Shown here in pieces: positions 46,269 through 54,198 of a stretch of 64,000 nt of DNA. Within the stretch, counting starts at the first letter, position 1; each line of letters starts with the position of its first letter. The notes under the pieces were generated by a model, which made no database searches, was not told the DNA's origin, and saw only the letters and a list, made by a program, of their open reading frames with translations. The stretch is from positions 124,001 through 188,000 of the forward strand of contig NZ_JAKJSC010000006.1 in NCBI RefSeq assembly GCF_029029525.1, given 5' to 3'. This DNA is from Labilibaculum sp. DW002. GTDB lineage: Bacteria; Bacteroidota; Bacteroidia; Bacteroidales; Marinifilaceae. A program made the translations under genes and the position numbers.

Positions 46269-47093
46269 TTATTGCTTAACAAACTGATAAGAAATTTTAC
46301 CGGTTTGTTGTTCAGGACTACTAGTACTAACATTAAATCTTGTCCTTTTTGAAGCCTGTAAAGCAGCATCATACAAACAATCATCTTGTACGCCCGATTC
46401 AGTTTCTAAAACCTTCGATTGAATAACTCTACCGGCTCTATTTACCACGATTCTAACCACAATTAATCCTTCTCCTTCGCATTTAAATACAGGAATAGGA
46501 AGATAAATTTTATGACGACCCTCTAAATTGTAATATACACTACTTGGACCACTGTATTCGATACTTTCTAATGAATCCAAAAGCTTTTGTTTTTCCCTTG
46601 CCTCTTCTGCAGAAATACTATCTTTTTTAAACTCATTTAAATCACCAGAACCTTCTGCCGCATCATCAGAACCATATTGCTCCAAATCTTTTCGGATGTC
46701 ATCAATCATTTTATCCAAATTCTTTCTCGGGTCAGAATCGGACTTTTTAACATTTTGGTTTACGGCTATTGAACGAAGAAGTTCGTCTACACTTTTACTT
46801 ATTTCTGAATTTTTTTCTTCAATTGCTTCTTCAATTTTTTCTTGCTCCTCTTTTAAGAATTGCTCTGCCAGCTCTGCAGGGATGTCAATAAATATTTCCG
46901 TCTCCAAAAATTTTGTTTTCGTGCTTAATTGAAAAGCCAATAGCATAATTATAACGACCATATGGAAAGCAATAGTGCCCATTACACCATATTTATTTCG
47001 TTTTAAGAAACCAATAAATTCAAGGTACAGGAATACGAAAAAGGCAAGCAAACCTTTAAATATATTCTTGAATATGCTAACAAGTGAATTCAT
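46269..47093 (-). CDS. TonB-like energy-transducer protein
   Basis: A 274-residue protein with a membrane helix (about 36-57, GVMGTIAFHMVVIIMLLAF), an acidic and helical, not proline-rich, linker (about 70-185), and a C-terminal TonB/AgmX-like domain (about 195-274) with LIVVRIVVNRAGRVIQSKV and the closing KISYQFVKQ. A second hydrophobic stretch precedes the helix (about 13-30). It may couple the proton-motive force to an outer-membrane partner or serve as a periplasm-spanning scaffold. ExbB/ExbD genes are absent here. It is 95 bases upstream of the GH16-like gene on the same strand. Confidence 0.72.
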   Translation of the reverse strand: MNSLVSIFKNIFKGLLAFFVFLYLEFIGFLKRNKYGVMGTIAFHMVVIIMLLAFQLSTKTKFLETEIFIDIPAELAEQFLKEEQEKIEEAIEEKNSEISKSVDELLRSIAVNQNVKKSDSDPRKNLDKMIDDIRKDLEQYGSDDAAEGSGDLNEFKKDSISAEEAREKQKLLDSLESIEYSGPSSVYYNLEGRHKIYLPIPVFKCEGEGLIVVRIVVNRAGRVIQSKVLETESGVQDDCLYDAALQASKRTRFNVSTSSPEQQTGKISYQFVKQ

Positions 47094-47141
47094 TCTTTCT
47101 TCCTCTATTAATTTCGTTTTGCAATATTAACGATTCTAATA

Positions 47142-47149
47142 CAAAATTA
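47142..47149 (-). promoter_or_regulatory. Possible -7 box for the TonB-like gene
   Basis: The minus strand reads TAATTTTG (TAnnTTTG), 49 bases upstream of the TonB-like start codon. No correctly spaced -33 element was seen. Confidence 0.33.
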
Positions 47150-47196
47150 TTAACAATTCTCGGGTATCCATAATATTATTGCAAAAGGTATCGCAT

Positions 47197-47234
47197 AAAA
47201 AAAGCCGCTTAACTATTAAGTAAGCGACTTTTTT
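47197..47234 (-). terminator. Terminator after the MORN-repeat gene
   Basis: AAAAAAAGCCGCTTA (47197-47211) against TAAGCGACTTTTTT (47221-47234), with one C/A mismatch and a 9-base loop; T-run on the minus strand. It follows the MORN-repeat gene stop codon. Confidence 0.8.
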
Positions 47235-47255
47235 GAACTTTTATTATTGAATTTA

Positions 47256-47723
47256 CTAAAACTTCCGTTCTTTTATTAAGTTTCCATCGGCATCCCAAAT
47301 GTACCAGGTTCCAATTTTGTCTCCTTCACTGTATTCCATCTCATATCTTTTAACACCATTATCGTCCCAGATATACCACTTGCCATGTTTCCTATTCCCT
47401 TTGTAATTTGCCTCAGCAATTTTAACAGATTTATCATTCCAAGTAATCCACATTCCATCCATTAAGCCTGCTACATAAGAACGAACTTCCTGAACCTCTT
47501 CGTTTTCAAAAAAAAGGGTAATTTTCCCATTACGTTTTCCCTCTTCCAAGTTCATTTCGATTCTTTTGGTACCACTTTCATAAAATTCAGTATAGGTTCC
47601 CGTATAAAGATCTCCTGCAGTAGTATAATATAATCCTTCGATTTCTTCAATTGCTTGTGAAAAAGAATGGTTAGTCAACAGACAAAATAAAATACCTAAT
47701 ATTACGCTTACGTTTTTAATCAT
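47256..47723 (-). CDS. Secreted MORN/YwqK-repeat protein
   Basis: A 155-residue protein with a signal peptide (ILGILFCLLTNHSFSQA, cleaved near 23) and about five MORN-type repeats (YYTTAGDLYTGTYTEFYESG, GKRNGKITLFFENE, GNRKHGKWYIWDDNG, GDKIGTWYIWDADG). Annotation pipelines often name this type a YwqK-family antitoxin, but there is no toxin partner here and the name should not be taken literally. It starts 9 bases after the carboxypeptidase-regulatory gene and is probably cotranscribed with it. Confidence 0.82.
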   Translation of the reverse strand: MIKNVSVILGILFCLLTNHSFSQAIEEIEGLYYTTAGDLYTGTYTEFYESGTKRIEMNLEEGKRNGKITLFFENEEVQEVRSYVAGLMDGMWITWNDKSVKIAEANYKGNRKHGKWYIWDDNGVKRYEMEYSEGDKIGTWYIWDADGNLIKERKF

Positions 47724-47732
47724 TACGCTTAA

Positions 47733-48104
47733 TTAGTCCTTTTTTAGTACCAAACGGATTACATTGTTTACTCCGCTTACATTTACATTTTTCAGCTTAT
47801 TATCGGTATAAGAAATATAGTTCGATAATACATTGTAATTACCTGGAACTACATTGCTAATTTTAAAATTTCCATCGAAATCAGTATAAACTGTTTCATT
47901 AGAACCCTCGAAACGAATTGCAACTCCAGCAAGAGTTTCACCTGTTTCAGTATCCAAAACAACTCCAGATAAACTTGTGGTGTTAATTGCTGCCATTTCA
48001 GCAGTTTCCATTTCTTTGTCACCCTCAGGTGTTACTACTTTAATTGCCTTACTTTCAAGACCTAAAACAAGTAGTACTGCAAAAAGGAATACAAATTTTT
48101 TCAT
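47733..48104 (-). CDS. Small secreted carboxypeptidase-regulatory-like domain protein
   Basis: A 123-residue protein starting MKKFVFLFAVLLVLGLESKA at the ATG at 48102-48104; a longer frame upstream lacks family features and would hide the signal peptide. The mature part is one CarboxypepD_reg-like beta-sandwich (SGVVLDTETGETLAGVAIRF, then TDFDGNFKISNVVPGNY), as found at the N-terminus of TonB receptors, here as a free domain. It probably binds proteins or sugars at the outer membrane. It forms an operon with the MORN-repeat gene. Confidence 0.82.
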   Translation of the reverse strand: MKKFVFLFAVLLVLGLESKAIKVVTPEGDKEMETAEMAAINTTSLSGVVLDTETGETLAGVAIRFEGSNETVYTDFDGNFKISNVVPGNYNVLSNYISYTDNKLKNVNVSGVNNVIRLVLKKD

Positions 48105-48347
48105 GTTTTTAGTATTTTCAATTTTAATACTGGGAGTTCGTATTAGCAATAACTGAATGCCTTTTTTCTCCTTAATAATTAACTTAATTTTATTACTTTT
48201 AGTGATATAATGATTCGTCAAACCAACTATCATTCTATTACACCAACAAAAATAGATCAGTTTGAACTGATTTGAATTAGAAGAAACTTATCAAACTTTT
48301 AATTTAGCGTTAACTTTTTATTGAGGAAATATTACAAATCGAACACC

Positions 48348-49052
48348 ATGAGTAAAAAACATTCTATTTCAACATGGTTCAGCGCATTCATAAATTTATT
48401 TTATCCACGTTTATGTGAATCGTGCAGTAATTACCTGTTTAAAAGTGAGGTGTGTATTTGTACCAGGTGTTTGTTCCATTTGCCAAAAACCGATTTTCAT
48501 TTGGAAAAAAACAACCCTGTTTCCATATTGTTCTGGGGAAGAGTTAAAATTAAGTATGCAGCATCCTATTATACCTTTAGCAAAGGGAGCCAATTTCAAA
48601 ATCTGATTCACAAATTAAAATACCATAACAAGCAAGAAATTGGAATTGCACTGGGAAGGCATTTTGGAGAAAGTTTGAAAAATTCAGAATTTTTTAAAGA
48701 TATTGATTTGATTATACCTGTACCACTTCATCCTAAAAAGGAAAAAATAAGAGGATATAATCAAGCTAATTTGGTAGCAATAGGCCTAAGTAAATCAATG
48801 CAAAAACCTGTTCAAACAGCTAATTTGATTCGCTTGGTTCATACCGATTCGCAAACGAAGAAAAACAAACTAGAGCGCTGGCAGAATGTGGAGAGTATCT
48901 TTGAACTTATGGATCCAACTTTATTGGAAAACAAACATATTTTATTGGTTGATGATGTGGTTACAACAGGTTCAACACTTGAATCCTGTGCTCATGCAAT
49001 ATTAAAAGCAGAAGGAGCACAGGTTAGTATTGCAACATTGGCTTATGCCTAA
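48348..49052 (+). CDS. ComF-family phosphoribosyltransferase-like protein
   Basis: A 234-residue protein with an N-terminal zinc-finger-like cysteine set (CESCSNYLFKSEVCICTRC, about 21-39) and a type I phosphoribosyltransferase domain whose PRPP loop is ILLVDDVVTTGSTL (about 203-216). ComF is needed for DNA uptake in naturally competent bacteria; other members have unknown roles. The ATG at 48348 was chosen over an in-frame TTG 27 bases upstream. The stop codon overlaps that of the response regulator by 4 bases on the opposite strand. Confidence 0.92.
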   Translation: MSKKHSISTWFSAFINLFYPRLCESCSNYLFKSEVCICTRCLFHLPKTDFHLEKNNPVSILFWGRVKIKYAASYYTFSKGSQFQNLIHKLKYHNKQEIGIALGRHFGESLKNSEFFKDIDLIIPVPLHPKKEKIRGYNQANLVAIGLSKSMQKPVQTANLIRLVHTDSQTKKNKLERWQNVESIFELMDPTLLENKHILLVDDVVTTGSTLESCAHAILKAEGAQVSIATLAYA

Positions 49053-49753
49053 TCTACATCTACAAATTTGTATCCAACACCTTTTACAGTTTGGATAAAG
49101 CGATCGCCAATTTTTTCTCGTAGTTTTCGGATATGAACATCAATGGTTCTATCACCTACAATAATTTTTTCGCCCCAAATAGCAGCGTAAATTTCATCGC
49201 GAGTAAATACTTTTTCCGGACGAGAAACAAGTAAAATTAACAACTCAAATTCTTTCCTTGGTAATGAAAATTCCCTTCCATTTTGAATGATCAAATAACG
49301 TTCTCTATCAATTGAAATGTTGCCAATTGTTATGATACTAGTAGATGGATTTGAATCATCACTTGATATGCGACCAGTTCTTTTTAAAAGTGCTTTTACG
49401 CGACTCAAAAATACCTTTGGCTTGATTGGCTTATTGATATAATCGTCTGCTCCAGCATCAAATCCAGCAATCTGCGAATAATCTTCACCTCTCGCTGTTA
49501 AAAAAGAAATCAAAACATCTGTAAAATCAGGAAGTGATCTTATTTTTTCGCAAGTTTCGATGCCATCCATTTCTGGCATCATTACATCCAAAATAATTAA
49601 ATGAGGATGAAACTTTTTGGCTTTTTCAATCGCTTCTTTACCATTTCCTGCTGTTGATACTTGAAATCCTTCTTTCTTAAGATTGTAACTTAAAAATTCA
49701 AGAATATCCGGTTCATCGTCTACCAATAAAATTTTGTAATTATTACTTTCCAT
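49049..49753 (-). CDS. PhoB/OmpR-family response regulator
   Basis: A 234-residue regulator with a receiver domain (about 6-120; phospho-accepting Asp in HLIILDVMMPEMDG, about residue 55) and a C-terminal winged helix (about 135-232; VGDRTIDVHIRKLREKIGD and VKGVGYKFV). This class binds 11-bp direct repeats. The histidine kinase gene lies 24 bases upstream, making a clear pair of the PhoB/PhoR type. The signal is not certain. Repeats phased at 11 bp in the 600-base region beyond the kinase gene are candidate targets. Confidence 0.94.
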   Translation of the reverse strand: MESNNYKILLVDDEPDILEFLSYNLKKEGFQVSTAGNGKEAIEKAKKFHPHLIILDVMMPEMDGIETCEKIRSLPDFTDVLISFLTARGEDYSQIAGFDAGADDYINKPIKPKVFLSRVKALLKRTGRISSDDSNPSTSIITIGNISIDRERYLIIQNGREFSLPRKEFELLILLVSRPEKVFTRDEIYAAIWGEKIIVGDRTIDVHIRKLREKIGDRFIQTVKGVGYKFVDVD

Positions 49754-49777
49754 CTTACTATTGGTTATTTAGTATTT

Positions 49778-50815
49778 TTATTTCGATTTGTTTAATGTAA
49801 ATGTAAAACTAGATCCTTCACCGTAATTACTACTTACATTAATGTTTTGATTGTGCCCATCAATAATATGCTTAACGATGGCAAGTCCCAATCCAGAGCC
49901 GCCCATATTTCTTGATCTACTTTTATCAACACGATAAAATCGTTCAAAAATTCTGGGTAAATTATCGGCTTCAATTCCAATACCATTATCTCGAACTTCA
50001 ATCAATATGTTTTTATCCATGCTCATTACCTCGATATGGGTTGTTCCTTTGTCTTTGCCATACTTAATGGAGTTAACGATTAGGTTATTTAGTACCTGGA
50101 AAATTTCTTTTTTATCAGCATAAACAAAAATCGAATTGCTATCCTCTTGAGAAAAAATCAACTTAACACCTTGCTTTTTCGCACGCATTTCCTGCATTTC
50201 GAGTACCTCATTTATTAAATCGATAATATTAAAGCGTTCGAAAATTAATTTAAGTTCTCCTGATTCCAATTTAGAAATCACTTCTAAATCTTTTACAATC
50301 GTAATCATTCGATTAATACTCTTCTCTGTTCGTTCCAAGTATGCACGGTTAATCGATTTATCTTCTAAACCACCATCTAATAAAGTAAGAATGTATCCTT
50401 GTATATTGAAGATAGGAGTTTTTAATTCGTGAGAAACATTTCCAATAAACTCTTTTCGATATTTTTCTTGTTTCTTTAATTGAGAAACCAGTGAACCTCG
50501 TGTTTCACTCCATTCTTGTACCTCTTTTTCTACTTTTTCAAGTGCATCTGTATTTTGAACTTTATTCGACAATTCTTTATCGATGACCTGTGTATCATGA
50601 ATTGTTTTGTAAAGCATCCTTATTTTAGAATACAAAAAACGATTTACCAGATATTTACTCATTGCATAAACTGAAGCACCAACAATTGCAGCAAACAAAA
50701 ATAAATACCACACATTATAGGGCAAAAAAGCAATAAAACAGTATTGCAATACGATAAGTGCTATTACAAATATGCTCAGGTAAATATTAACTCTATTTGA
50801 TGAAATCAATTTCAT
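49778..50815 (-). CDS. PhoR-like sensor histidine kinase
   Basis: A 345-residue membrane kinase with two adjacent membrane helices (about 10-30 and 36-52) and almost no periplasmic loop, then a linker (about 55-100), the phospho-accepting FIGNVSHELKTPIFNIQGYI (His about 128), and the ATP-binding domain with N-box NNLIVNSIKYG, G1 DNGIGIE, F-box and G2 GGSGLGLAIVKH. The lack of a sensor domain suggests an indirect signal, as with PhoR acting through the Pst transporter, or membrane sensing. It is the first gene of the pair with the response regulator. Confidence 0.93.
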   Translation of the reverse strand: MKLISSNRVNIYLSIFVIALIVLQYCFIAFLPYNVWYLFLFAAIVGASVYAMSKYLVNRFLYSKIRMLYKTIHDTQVIDKELSNKVQNTDALEKVEKEVQEWSETRGSLVSQLKKQEKYRKEFIGNVSHELKTPIFNIQGYILTLLDGGLEDKSINRAYLERTEKSINRMITIVKDLEVISKLESGELKLIFERFNIIDLINEVLEMQEMRAKKQGVKLIFSQEDSNSIFVYADKKEIFQVLNNLIVNSIKYGKDKGTTHIEVMSMDKNILIEVRDNGIGIEADNLPRIFERFYRVDKSRSRNMGGSGLGLAIVKHIIDGHNQNINVSSNYGEGSSFTFTLNKSK

Positions 50816-50963
50816 TTTAAAAATTCTTATTGGGTTTTCATTCTCAATTCTTCAATTTACAAGCTGTTTAACTACTTATAGAACTCAATTTATAGTTGAA
50901 AAGCACACCTTCTATTTGTTTAGCAAATATTTAAATAAAAGTAAGATAAAAATCAAAATCCAT

Positions 50964-51022
50964 GTTAACTTTTCGTTAATCTTATTGTTATTCAGGACTT
51001 TGAATTTTAACAAAATCTTAAT
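50964..51022. promoter_or_regulatory. 11-bp-phased TTAAC-like repeats near the kinase gene
   Basis: Half-sites GTTAAC (50964), GTTAAT (50975), GTTATT (50987), then TTTAAC (51006) and CTTAAT (51017), spaced 11, 12, 19 and 11 bases. This is the geometry of PhoB/PhoP-type direct repeats, about 150 bases upstream of the kinase start. In AT-rich DNA such words are common, so this is a candidate only. The rest of the gene-free 50816-51412 stretch holds the second array and little else. Confidence 0.42.
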
Positions 51023-51237
51023 ATTTAAGACACAAAAATAGAAAGTTGTATCAGAAAATTAAAGAATCAATTTTCTTTTAATCTCAATTCATTTTTTTCT
51101 AAAAAATCTTCATTATTTAAAAAATCGACTCCAAAAAACTTGTAAAATTAATGCAATATCATTGTAATGAAATCGAAACAAACAAAACCCTTAAATACTC
51201 ATTATGAAATCATTGAATAGGCATGATAGTTTCTTAA

Positions 51238-51295
51238 GTTAACTTTCTATTTAGGTTTTATTTACATACGAGTCATCATCTAACCTTTCCTTAAC
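51238..51295. promoter_or_regulatory. 11-bp-phased TTAAC-like repeats before the TonB receptor gene
   Basis: GTTAAC (51238), ATTTAG (51249), ATTTAC (51260), then TCTAAC (51279) and CTTAAC (51290), spaced 11, 11, 19 and 11 bases. It lies 120-175 bases upstream of the receptor start and has the same 11/19/11 rhythm as the array at 50964-51022. Confidence 0.42.
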
Positions 51296-51412
51296 ACAGG
51301 AGGAGTGTATTGGTAATTTTTACTTAAAACACCCTTATCATTCTGATCATATTTCTTCCCTAACATCGCAGTGTAAAAGAAAGAAAAAAACGTATTGACT
51401 TATTTATTGAAA

Positions 51413-54157
51413 ATGATTAAACAAGTATTCCTAGTTTTAGTATTAACAATTTCTTCGATTGTTGTGTTTGCGCAAAAGGGAAGCGTAAGAGGAAATGTAA
51501 AAGACGGAAAAACCGGAGAAACCTTAATAGGAGCATCAGTTTACATTGATGGTACTACCATAGGTACAGTTACCGATTTTGATGGTAATTATACCTTACT
51601 AAACGTGCCAACGGGAAGTGTAACTGTTAAGTGTTCATTTATATCTTACGAAACATCATTAAAGGAAGACATTACGGTAAACGAGGGAAATTCTGTTTCT
51701 GTTGACTTTATAATGGGAGAATCAACTGTTGCTTTGGCAGATGTTAAAGTTATAGCAAAAGCCAACAGAGAATCAGAAGTGGTTCTATTAATAGATCAGA
51801 AAAAATCAATTGGAATTAAACAATCCATTGGCGCACAAGAATTAGCAAGCCAAGGAGTTTCCAATGCAGCAACTGCAGCTTCAAAAATTTCTGGAGTTAC
51901 CAAAAATGAAAGTTCGGGCAACGTCTACGTAAGAGGATTGGGTGATCGTTACCTATCAACTACGATGAATGGCTTACCAATACCATCTGATGATGTTGAA
52001 AAGAAAAATATCGATCTGAATCTATTTTCGACAGAGCTTATTAAAAATGTTAGCATTAAAAAAACCTATTCTGTTGAGAATTATGGAGATTTAACTTCAG
52101 GTAATATTGATATTGCATCAAAAACATATAGCGACAAGCTAAGTATTAGCCTAAGTACAAAGGCAAATAGCAATGTAATAAAAAGTGGTGTTTTCGATAA
52201 TTTGAAAACGACTAGAAACTACCACGATCAAACTTTAGGCTTTGCAAACAAAAAATACAACACGGCAAATGCTGTTAGCAATCAATCCTGGAATAGTAAA
52301 ACAAGAAAATTTCCTTTAGGATATGATTTTTCAATAATTGCTGGAAAAAAATTCAAACTGTTCCAAAACGATTTATCTGTTTTTGCAACTCTTTCTCACG
52401 AATCAGAATCGGCCTACTCGGATGGTGTATTTAAAAAATATCGTTCGAATGTATTAGATAATTCATTTACTGATGCCGAAACATATAAAACAAAAATCAA
52501 CACAACTGGTCTAGTAAATCTAACCTACGATTTTAACCCAAAAAACAGCATTAGTCTAAATACCGTTTGGGTTCATAAAACTTCAGATGAATTATACGAA
52601 CAAGGAAGAAATGGTGAAGGTTATGTATTCGATCAAGATCCACAAGAAGATGGTGCTTTTGTTAGAGACCAAAATTTGAAAGAGACTGATTTATTAATAA
52701 GTCAATTATTGGGATCGCATAAGATCGGTAAAAAAAACAAAGTGGATTGGGCTGTGGCTTACAATAAGGTAACAGCAGATGAACCTAACCGCATTCGAAA
52801 CGAGGTAAATATTCTTGACGAGAATACTGTTCAATTTGCTCACGTTGGAGATTTTCAACAAAGAAAATCACAGCAAAATATCGAAGATTCTGAAATTAAT
52901 GGCTATTTAAAAGATGAGCTAAAATTCATTGATCAAGACGATAAAAAATTGAAACTAAACTTTGGTGGAAACTTCAGAATGAAGGATAGGGATTTTAATT
53001 CATTATTTATTGGAGTTAGAGCTAAGGGAGTTCAGGTAGCTTCAATTGATAATTTAAATGAAGCCTTGCTCAATACAAGCTTATACAATAACAACACATT
53101 AATTGTTCGCGAAAGAAAACCAGATTTCTACAATGCCAATTTAAATGTTTATTCCGGATATGTAAATGCTGATTTTCAATTGAATAATTTTTCAGGAAAT
53201 ATAGGAGTTCGTTACGAAAAAGATGAGCTTGAAATTGATTGGGATGTGGCCAATTTTGTAGGAAGAATTGGTAATCTTTCAAACAAATACGATAATATTT
53301 TACCAGCCTTAAATTTAAAATATCAGTTAAGCGATAAAACTGCACTCCGACTAGCTGTTAGCAAAACAATTACGCTTCCTGAGTTTAAGGAATTAGCTCC
53401 ATTCGAATACGTATCACCAACTGGTCGTGTAACAAAAGGTAATCCTGATCTTAAAAACTCTGAGAATTACAATTTAGATGTAAAGTGGGAAATGTTTCCA
53501 ACTGCTAAACAATTATTCTCAGCATCGGCATTCTACAAAATGATTAATGATCCAATTAATCTTGCCCTTACAAGAGGTTCGTCGGGAAACTTTATTTACG
53601 AAAACACTGGAGATAAAGCTGATGTTTATGGTATTGAATTAGAGACAAGGTTTGCTTTAATAAAGCCTGAAAATTCGGAAATGCCAGAGTTAAATGTGGT
53701 GTTAAACGCAAGCAAAATGTGGTTCAAACAGGATCTTCTTGAAGATTTCCAATACAATAATAAAACAGAAACCGATCTGCAAGGAGCTTCAGATTTTATC
53801 TTCAATGGTACTGTGAGTTTCTCAAATAACAAAGAAAACGAATTTCAGGGAGCAATTACAGCTAACTATTCGTCAGATAAAATATTTGCCTTGGGTGCAC
53901 CTGAAGATAAAACCTATAGCGACACATTTTTCAATAATGAAATTATTGAAAAGGGATTTGTAACACTTGATATGGTAATCAGCAAACAATTATCAGATCG
54001 ATTCTCTATTAAACTTTCCGGAAAAAATTTATTGAATCCAAAAATAGAACAAACTCAAGAGATTCAACCAACAAACGGAGAGACTTCAAACCAAATAATT
54101 AAGTCTTACAAAAAAGGGATCAGCCTCAGTTTAGGACTTAAAATCAATTTGAATTAA
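51413..54157 (+). CDS. TonB-dependent outer-membrane receptor
   Basis: A 914-residue receptor starting at the ATG at 51413 (an in-frame TTG 18 bases upstream was rejected). Signal peptide about 1-20 (ending VVFAQ), CarboxypepD_reg-like domain (about 21-100, DGKTGETLIGASVYIDG), plug domain (about 125-225, with the YVRGLGDRYLSTTMNGLPIP segment), then a 22-strand barrel ending in a typical aromatic strand (ISLSLGLKINLN). It imports an unknown substrate by TonB coupling. It is not paired with SusD. The next gene, 41 bases downstream, encodes a beta-helix lipoprotein that may be its surface partner. Confidence 0.92.
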   Translation: MIKQVFLVLVLTISSIVVFAQKGSVRGNVKDGKTGETLIGASVYIDGTTIGTVTDFDGNYTLLNVPTGSVTVKCSFISYETSLKEDITVNEGNSVSVDFIMGESTVALADVKVIAKANRESEVVLLIDQKKSIGIKQSIGAQELASQGVSNAATAASKISGVTKNESSGNVYVRGLGDRYLSTTMNGLPIPSDDVEKKNIDLNLFSTELIKNVSIKKTYSVENYGDLTSGNIDIASKTYSDKLSISLSTKANSNVIKSGVFDNLKTTRNYHDQTLGFANKKYNTANAVSNQSWNSKTRKFPLGYDFSIIAGKKFKLFQNDLSVFATLSHESESAYSDGVFKKYRSNVLDNSFTDAETYKTKINTTGLVNLTYDFNPKNSISLNTVWVHKTSDELYEQGRNGEGYVFDQDPQEDGAFVRDQNLKETDLLISQLLGSHKIGKKNKVDWAVAYNKVTADEPNRIRNEVNILDENTVQFAHVGDFQQRKSQQNIEDSEINGYLKDELKFIDQDDKKLKLNFGGNFRMKDRDFNSLFIGVRAKGVQVASIDNLNEALLNTSLYNNNTLIVRERKPDFYNANLNVYSGYVNADFQLNNFSGNIGVRYEKDELEIDWDVANFVGRIGNLSNKYDNILPALNLKYQLSDKTALRLAVSKTITLPEFKELAPFEYVSPTGRVTKGNPDLKNSENYNLDVKWEMFPTAKQLFSASAFYKMINDPINLALTRGSSGNFIYENTGDKADVYGIELETRFALIKPENSEMPELNVVLNASKMWFKQDLLEDFQYNNKTETDLQGASDFIFNGTVSFSNNKENEFQGAITANYSSDKIFALGAPEDKTYSDTFFNNEIIEKGFVTLDMVISKQLSDRFSIKLSGKNLLNPKIEQTQEIQPTNGETSNQIIKSYKKGISLSLGLKINLN

Positions 54158-54198
54158 ACAAACTAAATAACTTTTTATACTTCAAAATTGTAATCAAA

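Noticed and set aside
47256-47723. Toxin-antitoxin system (YwqK antitoxin name)
   Set aside because: MORN repeats with a signal peptide and no toxin partner; a structural or binding role is more likely.
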